Origin: DATGKK01 sp035294725
GTDB taxonomy: Bacteria > Actinomycetota > Acidimicrobiia > Acidimicrobiales > Bog-793
DNA: 22,087 nucleotides
Assembly: GCA_035294725.1 (NCBI GenBank)
Contig: DATGKK010000008.1
Coordinates: 1-22,087 of the forward strand
Direction: 5' to 3'
Shown here: one piece after another, positions 15,363 through 22,087 of the stretch
Layout: every line of letters starts with the position of its first letter
Numbering within the stretch: the stretch's first letter is position 1
Position numbers and translations under genes: made by a program
Notes under the pieces: generated by a model
Databases searched by the model: none
Seen by the model: only the letters and a program-made list of their open reading frames with translations
What the model was told of the DNA's origin: nothing

Positions 15363-16219
15363 TCGGCCTCCTCCTCGCCGTCGCCGTCACCGGAGACCCC
15401 CGCCGCCTCGGTCCCGTCGGCGGCGAGCGCCCCGCTCTCCTCGCCGGCGCCGGTCTCGTCGAGCTCGGCGCTGGCCTCCTCGGTCGAAGCGACCGTTGCC
15501 GCGGCGCCAGGCTCCCCGTCGCCCGTGGGCTCCTCGGCCGTCCCTCCAACGGGGGCGCTCTCGGGGCCCTCGGTCGTGGCGCCGGGAAGCGTGGCGTCGG
15601 TAAAGACGATCCAGTCGTTCGCCAAGACGTCGTAGGCGGTCAGCTGGGCCGCGTCGACGAGGTCGACCTCGGGAAGGTTGGCAAAGGAGCGCTCTGCGAT
15701 CTCGTCGTCGGGCCCGAGCACGACGAGGATGTTGCCGTCGAGGCCGAGCGCCTCGATCGCCCGAAGGGCGTCCTTGGTCTTCGGCACGTCGAAGGACCAC
15801 CGGTCGACGAGGCAGACGCGGGCGTTCGCGGCCCGGTCCGAGAGGGCGCCGTAGAGGGCGAGGCGGGTCATCTTCCGCGGAGTGTGCTGGCGGTAGCTGC
15901 GAGGCTTGGGGCCGAGCGCGATGCCGCCGCCCTCGAACTGCGGGGCCCGGATCGTGCCCTGACGGGCGCGGCCGGTGCCCTTTTGCCGGTAGGGCTTCGA
16001 CCCACCGCCCCGAACCTCGGCCCGGGTCTTCGTGCTGTGGGTGCCCGAGCGCCGGGCCGCGAGCTGGGCCGTCACGACCTGGTGCATGAGGGGCACGTTC
16101 GGCGTGCGCCCGAAGATCTCCGGCGAGAGCTCGACGGTGCCGAGGACCTCGCCGCCGTCGGTGCGGCGCTCGACGGTCACGGTACGGAGCTCGTCGCGCT
16201 CAGCGAGCTGTGCAGCCAT
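15359..16219 (-). CDS. rplD: 50S ribosomal protein L4 with acidic C-terminal tail
   Basis: 286 residues; L4 is normally about 200-220. It binds 23S rRNA domain I and its loop reaches the exit tunnel (STKTRAEVRGGGSKPYRQKG, TGRARQGTIRAPQFEGGG). The globular fold ends near residue 211. The rest (about 212-286, coded by 15359-15586) is rich in Glu, Asp, Gly, Ala and Thr with no Lys or Arg at all, ending GDGDGEEEAE. In E. coli L4 is also the autogenous repressor of the S10 operon. The ATG at 16219 overlaps the rplC stop (TGATG); a GTG directly before it (16222) would add one residue. Confidence 0.97.
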   Translation of the reverse strand: MAAQLAERDELRTVTVERRTDGGEVLGTVELSPEIFGRTPNVPLMHQVVTAQLAARRSGTHSTKTRAEVRGGGSKPYRQKGTGRARQGTIRAPQFEGGGIALGPKPRSYRQHTPRKMTRLALYGALSDRAANARVCLVDRWSFDVPKTKDALRAIEALGLDGNILVVLGPDDEIAERSFANLPEVDLVDAAQLTAYDVLANDWIVFTDATLPGATTEGPESAPVGGTAEEPTGDGEPGAAATVASTEEASAELDETGAGEESGALAADGTEAAGVSGDGDGEEEAE

Positions 16220-16860
16220 CACTTGGTCACCTTCACGGCGTTGCGGATGAGGACGAGGCCGCCACGGGGTCCCGGGACGGCGCCCTTCACGAGGATCAGC
16301 TCCCGCTCGGGGTCGGCCGCCACGACTTCGAGGTTGAGGGTCGTCACCCTGCTCGCACCCATGCGGCCCGCCATCCTCGTACCCTTGAAGACCCTGGCAG
16401 GAGTGGCGCAGCCGCCGATGGAGCCGGGGGCCCGGTGCTTCTTGTGGTTGCCGTGGGCGGCGCCCTGGCCCCGGAAGTTGTGGCGCTTCATGCCCCCGGC
16501 GAAGCCCTTGCCCTTCGAGATGGCCGTGACGTCGACCTTCTCCCCGGCCTCGAGGATGCCGGCGTCGATCTCCTGACCCACCTCGTAGCCGCTCGCGTCC
16601 TCGAGCCGGAGCTCGACAAGGCGCCGTCCCGGCTCCACGCCGGCGGCGTCGAAGTGACCCTTCTCGGGCTTGTTCAGCTGGGAGCTGCGGCGGATCCCGT
16701 AGGTCACCTGGACGGCCGAGTACCCCTCCGCCTCGGGCGTCTTCACCCGGACGACGCGCACGGGCGCGACCTTGACGACCGTGACCGGGACGACGCGCTG
16801 CTGCTCGTCCCAGATCTGCGTCATGCCGACCTTCTCGCCGACGATCGCCTTCGTGGCCAT
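16219..16860 (-). CDS. rplC: 50S ribosomal protein L3
   Basis: 213-residue early-assembly protein whose extension reaches the peptidyl-transferase centre. KAIVGEKVGMTQIWDEQQRV at the N-terminus and GQGAAHGNHKKHRAPGSIG with GCATPARVFKGTRMAGRMG are diagnostic. It is normally preceded by rpsJ; here a large island lies upstream and the gene seems to head its own transcript. GAGGA lies about 11 bases before the ATG, partly inside a potential helix (16866-16874 with 16908-16916). Confidence 0.98.
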   Translation of the reverse strand: MATKAIVGEKVGMTQIWDEQQRVVPVTVVKVAPVRVVRVKTPEAEGYSAVQVTYGIRRSSQLNKPEKGHFDAAGVEPGRRLVELRLEDASGYEVGQEIDAGILEAGEKVDVTAISKGKGFAGGMKRHNFRGQGAAHGNHKKHRAPGSIGGCATPARVFKGTRMAGRMGASRVTTLNLEVVAADPERELILVKGAVPGPRGGLVLIRNAVKVTK

Positions 16861-16865
16861 CTCGT

Positions 16866-16916
16866 GTGCCGTCCTCGTTCTCTACGTCGCTTCGGCGCCG
16901 CCCCCCGGGACGGCAC
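16866..16916 (-). promoter_or_regulatory. Possible helix over the rplC ribosome-binding region
   Basis: Bases 16866-16874 and 16908-16916 are perfect 9-base inverted repeats. On the minus-strand RNA the downstream arm includes GGA of the GAGGA ribosome-binding site and ends six bases before the ATG. The 33-base loop contains a GC-rich inner palindrome. Such a helix could limit access of ribosomes to rplC. No comparative evidence is available here. Confidence 0.4.
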
Positions 16917-16957
16917 GCAGCACGGACCGGATCCTCCGGTGCGGCTGCAGGCGACCC

Positions 16958-17016
16958 GGGCGGTAAACCGCCCCATCTCGTGAGGACGCTCCGCCCGGCA
17001 CAGCCGGAGCGGAGCG
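16958..17016 (-). promoter_or_regulatory. Two hairpins in the rplC leader
   Basis: Bases 16987-17016 form a 13-bp stem (8 + 5 bp, one bulged base) with a three-base loop, and 16958-16973 form a 6-7 bp hairpin around a short A/T loop. Neither is followed by a T-tract. With the smaller repeat at 16926-16940 and the helix next to the start codon, they make a highly structured region of roughly 150 bases before rplC. Confidence 0.45.
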
Positions 17017-17092
17017 CATTCTCGGTTTGCCGGAAGGTCCCCCAGGTTCAGGCTCGTTGCCCTTACCCCGGGGCGCTCCCGGACGTCGTCTG

Positions 17093-17120
17093 AAAAACTC
17101 GCTGGGCGGGGGCGCCCAAC
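17093..17120 (-). terminator. Intrinsic-terminator-like hairpin (possible attenuator) upstream of rplC
   Basis: On the minus strand, arms 17113-17120 and 17101-17108 form an 8-bp stem with one G-U pair around CCCC, followed after three bases by TTTTT (17093-17097). It is one of very few such T-tracts in this GC-rich window. It lies about 10 bases after the predicted -10 box, so it could attenuate the rplC transcript or stop transcription arriving from tuf-rpsJ. Confidence 0.45.
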
Positions 17121-17129
17121 GGAAACGAG

Positions 17130-17138
17130 ACTATACCA
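17130..17138 (-). promoter_or_regulatory. Extended -10 promoter candidate for rplC operon
   Basis: Minus-strand TGGTATAGT matches the extended -10 form TGN-TATAAT with one mismatch in the hexamer. No good -35 is present at 17 bases (AGGTGG), which is tolerable for an extended -10. Transcription would begin near 17123 and leave a leader of about 260 bases before rplC. It is the best promoter-like sequence I found in the island on this strand. Confidence 0.45.
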
Positions 17139-18008
17139 GCCCTCCACCGACCCCACCTGCGCCGGGCGCCCCGACAGGCCGAACCCGGCGAGCGGAAACC
17201 GCGAGCGGCTGCCAGGCTCGATGGGGCGAGAGGCGCCGAGCCGCTACTCCCCCGCCCTCACCGGGCGTTCGTCGTCGGGGCGGTAGATGTGGAGCCGGTC
17301 GGCAGCGGCTCTCTCACGTCCCGCCTCGGCGGCCGGCTGCCGGCGTGCCCGCCGGAACAGACCGAGAAGGCTCCGCCCGCTGCCAGCCCTCCAGGGACGG
17401 GCTCGCGGGCTCGGGAAGGCGACGATCTCGGCACCGGCACCACCTGGCCCCTTGCCGACGAGGGGCTGCCGGCGCCGCTTCGGCGCCTTCTGCTCCCGGG
17501 CTGCGCCGTCGTGGCCGGTGGGCTCATCCCCGACGAACTTCATGGCCTGCCCCTGCATCGCTGGTGGATCTTCTCCTCCAACTTACCCGAGTCGGGGGGC
17601 ACCTGACCAGGGTGCCGACCCGGTCCCGACGCCCGCTCTCGGCCGGGTCAGTGCCAGTCATCGTGCGCGCAACGGAGGGGGCGATCAGACAGTGGCGTCG
17701 TCGAGCCGAGGAGGGTTTCCGACGCAACGGGCGACTTCGGAGTGTGCACCGGACGTCGCCACGGAGCTGGAGCCGAGGCTGATGCTCCTCTCCCTTGGCC
17801 GATCGAATCGCAGCTCCGCCGGTACGGCGCCCCCGAGCCGGTAGCCGCTCCGTGGAAGAAGCTGCGGCGGCACGGTGGTGCTGCCCATCGGCTCGGCTGC
17901 GACGACCAGCTACGACGCTGCTGGTCGGGCCAGGGAGCTCAAGGGCGACTCGCCTCCTCGCGCCCGTCGCGCCGTGAAAGTTACACGAGTGGAATACGTT
18001 GCCCGCAC
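17139..18008. other. 870-base stretch of the island without a convincing gene
   Basis: No open frame here resembles a known family. Two overlapping frames have fairly high third-position GC: minus 17244-17543 (99 aa, begins MKFVGDEPTGHDG, Arg/Ala/Pro-rich) and plus 17289-17606 (105 aa, ends HRWWIFSSNLPESGGT). They share the same middle codon position, so base composition does not decide between them, and the three-position contrast is weaker than in the ribosomal genes. An 8-base inverted repeat with a nine-base loop lies at 17903-17927, about 80 bases before the methyltransferase gene. I read the stretch as decayed or intergenic DNA that may hide a small gene. Confidence 0.5.
17995..18000 (+). 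promoter_or_regulatory. Possible -10 box for a leaderless methyltransferase mRNA
   Basis: TACGTT fits the TANNNT -10 pattern and ends eight bases before the ATG at 18009, the distance expected if transcription starts at the start codon. No Shine-Dalgarno precedes that ATG, which fits a leaderless mRNA, common in actinobacteria. No clear -35 is seen. Confidence 0.25.
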
Positions 18009-18887
18009 ATGACCGCCCTTCCAGGTCCGACCGTCCACCTGCTTCGAGAAGGCGACGCTCGAGATCTGTCGTTCATCGAGACGGAGAGCGTCCATCTCGT
18101 TTGCACCAGCCCGCCGTACGGGTCGTTGAAGGAGTACGAGGATCACCCTGGTCAGCTCGGGAACATGCCCGTGTACGAGGAGTTTCTGGAAGAGCTCGAC
18201 AAAGTGTGGCGGGAGTCGCTGCGGGTCTTGGTGCCGGGCGGCCGGGTCGCCTGCGTCGTCGGCGATGTGTGCATCTCCCGCAAGAAAGGCGGGCGGCATC
18301 ACGTGCTGCCGCTGGCGGCCGACATCCAGGTGCGTGCTCGCCGGTTGGGATTCGACAACCTGACGCCGATCCGGTGGCTCAAGGTTGCGAACATCAGGCT
18401 TGAGGCATCGAGATCCAGCAGGTTCCTCGGAAAGCCGAACCTGCCGAACGGCATCGTGAAGAATGACCTCGAGCACATCTTGCTGCTGCGGAAGCCGGGC
18501 GGCTATCGCAGCCCGACGCCCGACCAGCAGGCGCGGTCGCGCATCGAGACGGACGACTACGCCCGGTGGTTCTCCCCGATCTGGTCGGACGTGTCGGGTC
18601 GGCTTCGCAGGGAGCATCCGGCGCCCTTTCCCGTCGAGATCCCTCGGCGGCTGATCCGGATGTTCTCGTTCGTGGGCGACACGGTGCTCGACCCGTTCGC
18701 GGGCACCGCCACCACGGCCGTGGCCGCGATCGAGACGGGCCGGAACTCGGTGTCAGTGGAGATCGCTCCCGAGTACGTGAGCATCTCTGAGCGGCGCCTG
18801 CGGGAGATGGCCGTGACGGCGCAGATCGAGGTCGTGAGAGCTGGCCGGCCACAGGAGACGGCACCGGCGAAGCAGCGCCAGGCGTGA
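18009..18887 (+). CDS. Solitary DNA methyltransferase (N4-cytosine / N6-adenine type)
   Basis: 292 residues, opposite in direction to the ribosomal genes. The catalytic motif IV is TSPPY (residues 33-37), and the SAM-binding motif I, DPFAGTATT (228-236), comes near the C-terminus. This IV-before-I order is that of the beta-class amino-methyltransferases (N6_N4_Mtase fold). HPAPFPVEIPRRLI just before motif I is the usual lead-in, and SVEIAPEYVSISERRL follows as motifs II/III. Motif I has Ala where most family members have Gly (usual form FAGTGTT or FXGSGTT). TSPPY is common in N4-cytosine enzymes but does not settle the base. The target site cannot be read from sequence. The ATG at 18009 was chosen because homology begins there; the open frame goes back to 17742. 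No cognate nuclease is recognised; a coupled small ORF follows. Confidence 0.9.
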   Translation: MTALPGPTVHLLREGDARDLSFIETESVHLVCTSPPYGSLKEYEDHPGQLGNMPVYEEFLEELDKVWRESLRVLVPGGRVACVVGDVCISRKKGGRHHVLPLAADIQVRARRLGFDNLTPIRWLKVANIRLEASRSSRFLGKPNLPNGIVKNDLEHILLLRKPGGYRSPTPDQQARSRIETDDYARWFSPIWSDVSGRLRREHPAPFPVEIPRRLIRMFSFVGDTVLDPFAGTATTAVAAIETGRNSVSVEIAPEYVSISERRLREMAVTAQIEVVRAGRPQETAPAKQRQA

Positions 18888-19268
18888 CGGAGGCAAGCCC
18901 CACTTTTGCCGAGATCCTTGCGCTGGAGTGGCCGACGATCGCTGACTACTGCATGGCCGCAGCGCAGTACGTGCGGGATGCGACCTCCATGTCGCCAGGT
19001 GCGCTGAAGACCGGACAGATGGCTCTGTCAGGGGCGGGAGACTCTGCACTTGGCGCAACGGGCTGTTGCTCGGTTCGCTCGGGCCGGTGGACGGCGCACC
19101 GAAGGCGACGCTCCGCACCTGCTCGAGGGAATCGCCGTCGTGGTGTACGAGACCTCGACCGGTGGCATCAGCACCGAGCTGCCGCCACCAGGGTCGGGGC
19201 TGCGGTGGGACGAGCTCGTCGACGCCTTGGCGGTGGCCTATGAGGCCCGCTTCGGCCCGGTGGAGTGA
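18884..19268 (+). pseudogene. Small unknown gene coupled to the methyltransferase, apparently frameshifted
   Basis: GTG at 18884 overlaps the methyltransferase stop (GTGA), so this gene belongs to the same operon. The first frame gives MTEASPTFAEILALEWPTI and continues to about SPGALKTGQMALS (19030); beyond that it turns Arg/Cys-rich and loses coding character. A +1 shifted frame, open from 19008, gives RETLHLAQRAVARFARAGG, then HLLEGIAVVVYETSTGGIST and ends DELVDALAVAYEARFGPVE at 19268. Joined near the G-rich run 19029-19038 the two make a single product of about 127 residues. I recognise no family and see no PD-(D/E)XK or HNH nuclease motif. By position a restriction or methylation partner is conceivable, but this is unproven. 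The shift may be a true mutation, a sequencing error or, less likely, programmed. Confidence 0.55.
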
Positions 19269-19739
19269 CACGGCTGCGCTCCTGGTCGAGCAACCGTGCT
19301 GCCGCCCCGAGCACTTCGGTGCGCGTCGGCCAGGTAGGAGCGCATCGGGGTCGGCGTGCCCAGCGCCTTCTGGATGCGGGTGAGGTGTCGGGGTGTTCGG
19401 CCCTGGACCCGCACAGGTGGGCGTGCGGCGGAGTGGGTTCTCCCTGCTCATCGGTGTCTCCACGAGAGAGGGTCCGCTTCTCCCGTCCGCACGCACCACC
19501 TGAGGAGGGTGCAGTCGCCGCCACGCCGGTTGCGAACGGTGTCGCTGGCGAGAGGGCGCCAACGGCCGCTGACGACGAGCGCACCCCCGCCTCGATGAGA
19601 TGACGGGGGCGCGTCCCCTGCGTCTGGACGAACGGGCTCGTCAGGGCCGCGACAGGCTGCTCACAGCTACGCCGGCTTCTGGAGCGCTTGCCGAGCTCGG
19701 CAATGAGATCCGCGACCTGGCGCCCGGTGAGGGGCGTCC
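19269..19739. other. Decayed or intergenic DNA between the small gene and rpsJ
   Basis: No full gene is recognised. A plus-strand frame 19265-19603 starts with GTGA overlapping the previous stop but has mixed codon use and no known motif. A short plus-strand frame 19600-19743 (47 aa) overlaps it by ATGA, reads MTGARPLRLDERARQGRD and later GALAELGNEIRDLAPGE, and its TAG overlaps the rpsJ stop tail to tail. On the minus strand 19319-19387 codes 23 codons all ending in G or C (HLTRIQKALGTPTPMRSYL onward), like a remnant of a lost gene. A perfect 16-base palindrome lies at 19688-19703. No terminator is evident between the convergent ends. Confidence 0.5.
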
Positions 19740-20054
19740 TTAGGCAGTGATCTTGATCTCGATGTCGACCCCGGCCGGCAGGTCGAGGCGCTGGAGAGAG
19801 TCGACCGTCTTCGGCGAGTGCTGGACGATGTCCACGAGCCGCTTGTGGATCCGCATCTCGAAGTGCTCCCGGCTGTCCTTGTACTTGTGCGGGGAGCGGA
19901 TCACGGTGTAGCGGTGCTTCTCCGTCGGCAAGGGCACCGGGCCACGGATCTTCGCGTCGGTGCGGAGCACTGTCTCGACGATCTTCTTCGTCGACTGGTC
20001 GATGATCTCGTGATCGTATGCCTTGAGCCGGATCCGGATCCGCTGAGCAGCCAT
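19740..20054 (-). CDS. rpsJ: 30S ribosomal protein S10
   Basis: 104-residue head protein of the 30S that also serves as NusE in transcription antitermination. RIRIRLKAYDHEIIDQSTKK, GPVPLPTEKHRYTVIRSPH and REHFEMRIHKRLVDI are hallmarks. The ATG at 20054 gives MAAQRIRIRL; the open frame extends a little further upstream without homology. It follows tuf after 22 bases. Normally it is the first gene of the S10 operon and lies directly before rplC; here nearly 2.9 kb of other DNA follows, and a plus-strand ORF ends against its stop codon. Confidence 0.98.
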   Translation of the reverse strand: MAAQRIRIRLKAYDHEIIDQSTKKIVETVLRTDAKIRGPVPLPTEKHRYTVIRSPHKYKDSREHFEMRIHKRLVDIVQHSPKTVDSLQRLDLPAGVDIEIKITA

Positions 20055-20076
20055 GGTGGGGCGAGCCTCCGATCCT

Positions 20077-21264
<1,188 letters not shown>

Positions 21265-21373
21265 TGGTGCCGACCGCTCCGTTTGCTTGTCTGGGCGACG
21301 CCCCCTTGGCGCCGCGTCGTCGTAGTGGTGCTCTTCCTCGCCTGACGGGGGTGCTAGCTCCTCGCCAGGTGCG

Positions 21374-22087
21374 TCACTCGCCGGTGACCCGGGCGATGAT
21401 CTCCCTCGCCACCGATTCGGGGACTTCCTGGTACGAGTCGAACTGCATCGTGTACGTGGCTCGACCCTGCGTCCGCGAACGCAGGTCGGTAGCGTAGCCG
21501 AACATATCGGAGAGCGGGACCTGGGCCCGGACCACGTGGTTCGAGCCCCGCTGCTCCATCCCCTCGACCCGGCCCCGCCGGGAGGAGAGGTCGCCGATGA
21601 CGTCGCCGAGGTAGTCCTCGGGCGTCACGACCTCGACGGCCATGATCGGCTCGAGCAGCACCGGGCGGGCCGCCCGGCAGGCCTTCTTGAAGGCCATCGA
21701 GCCGGCGATCTTGAACGCCATCTCGGACGAGTCGACGTCGTGGTACGAACCGAACGTCAGGAAGACCCGGATGTCGACCACGGGGAAGCCGGCGAGCACG
21801 CCCGAGTTCATCGCCTCCTGGATGCCGGAGTCGACCGAGGGGATGTACTCCTTCGGGATGACGCCGCCGGTGATCTTGTCGACGAACTCGTAGCCGCCGC
21901 CCGGGCCGGTCGGCTCGAGGTCGAGCACGACGTGGCCGTACTGGCCGCGGCCACCGGTCTGGCGGACGTAGCGCTCCTCGATCTTCGTGACGGCGTCGCG
22001 GATGGTCTCGCGGTAGGCCACCTGGGGCTTGCCGACGTGGGCGTCGACCTTGAACTCGCGCAGCATCCGGTCGACGAGCACCTCGAG
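21374..22087 (-). CDS. fusA: Elongation factor G, C-terminal part (cut by window edge)
   Basis: The last 237 residues of EF-G, the GTPase that drives translocation; the frame is open to the right edge, so the GTPase domain lies outside. It begins LEVLVDRMLREFKVDAHVG, the end of domain III, followed by domain IV (GGRGQYGHVVLDLEP, VIPKEYIPSVDSGIQEA) that enters the A site, and domain V (EPIMAVEVVTPEDYLGDVIG, RRGRVEGMEQRG). The position before tuf is standard for the str operon. No internal start is suggested; a GTG at 22081 is simply Val. Confidence 0.98.
   Translation of the reverse strand, partial: LEVLVDRMLREFKVDAHVGKPQVAYRETIRDAVTKIEERYVRQTGGRGQYGHVVLDLEPTGPGGGYEFVDKITGGVIPKEYIPSVDSGIQEAMNSGVLAGFPVVDIRVFLTFGSYHDVDSSEMAFKIAGSMAFKKACRAARPVLLEPIMAVEVVTPEDYLGDVIGDLSSRRGRVEGMEQRGSNHVVRAQVPLSDMFGYATDLRSRTQGRATYTMQFDSYQEVPESVAREIIARVTGE

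Noticed and set aside
17244..17543. Minus-strand 99-residue hypothetical gene in the island
   Set aside because: Third-position GC is fairly high, but an overlapping plus-strand frame scores at least as well and no motif or strong ribosome-binding site supports it; kept only as a note in the region entry.
17289..17606. Plus-strand 105-residue hypothetical gene in the island
   Set aside because: Position-specific composition slightly favours it over the antisense frame, but the contrast is weak and nothing is recognised; not called.
17742..18008. N-terminal extension of the methyltransferase
   Set aside because: The open frame continues upstream, but the residues are Arg/Ser-rich and unlike the family; the fold begins at 18009.
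16861..19739. Complete insertion sequence or integrated element
   Set aside because: I found no transposase, integrase, clear terminal inverted repeats or target-site duplication.

Overview
This is a very GC-rich chromosomal segment from an actinobacterium. It carries the classic str-S10-spc-alpha ribosomal-protein supercluster, all read on the minus strand (right to left). The gene order, EF-Tu, the actinobacterial-type RNA polymerase alpha, zinc-binding S4 and S14, and the IF-1 N-terminus point to Actinomycetota. Acidimicrobiia is my best guess at class level, but that is inference from general resemblance and no search was run.

Layout in transcription order: fusA (3' part only, cut by the right edge), tuf, rpsJ; then an interruption of about 2.9 kb; then rplC, rplD, rplW, rplB, rpsS, rplV, rpsC, rplP, rpmC, rpsQ, rplN, rplX, rplE, rpsN (type Z), rpsH, rplF, rplR, rpsE, rpmD, rplO, secY, adk, map, infA, rpmJ, rpsM, rpsK, rpsD, rpoA, rplQ and truA (runs to the left edge). 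Most junctions are stop/start overlaps (TGATG, ATGA, GTGA) or gaps of a few bases, so most of the cluster should be translationally coupled. The genes supply 30S and 50S proteins, elongation and initiation factors, the SecY channel, adenylate kinase, methionine aminopeptidase, RNA polymerase alpha and a tRNA pseudouridine synthase.

The unusual part is 16861-19739. rpsJ and rplC, normally adjacent, are separated here by an island. It carries a solitary DNA methyltransferase gene on the opposite (plus) strand, a translationally coupled and apparently frameshifted small gene, and about 1.3 kb of poorly coding or decayed DNA on either side. rplC therefore seems to have its own minus-strand promoter (extended -10 TGGTATAGT at 17130-17138), followed by a structured leader with a terminator-like hairpin and a possible helix over the rplC ribosome-binding region.

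Other points: infA appears to start with CTG behind a strong Shine-Dalgarno sequence. L4, L22 and S3 each carry a long acidic, Ala/Glu-rich C-terminal tail absent from the usual family members. No tRNA, rRNA, CRISPR array or recognisable complete insertion sequence was seen.
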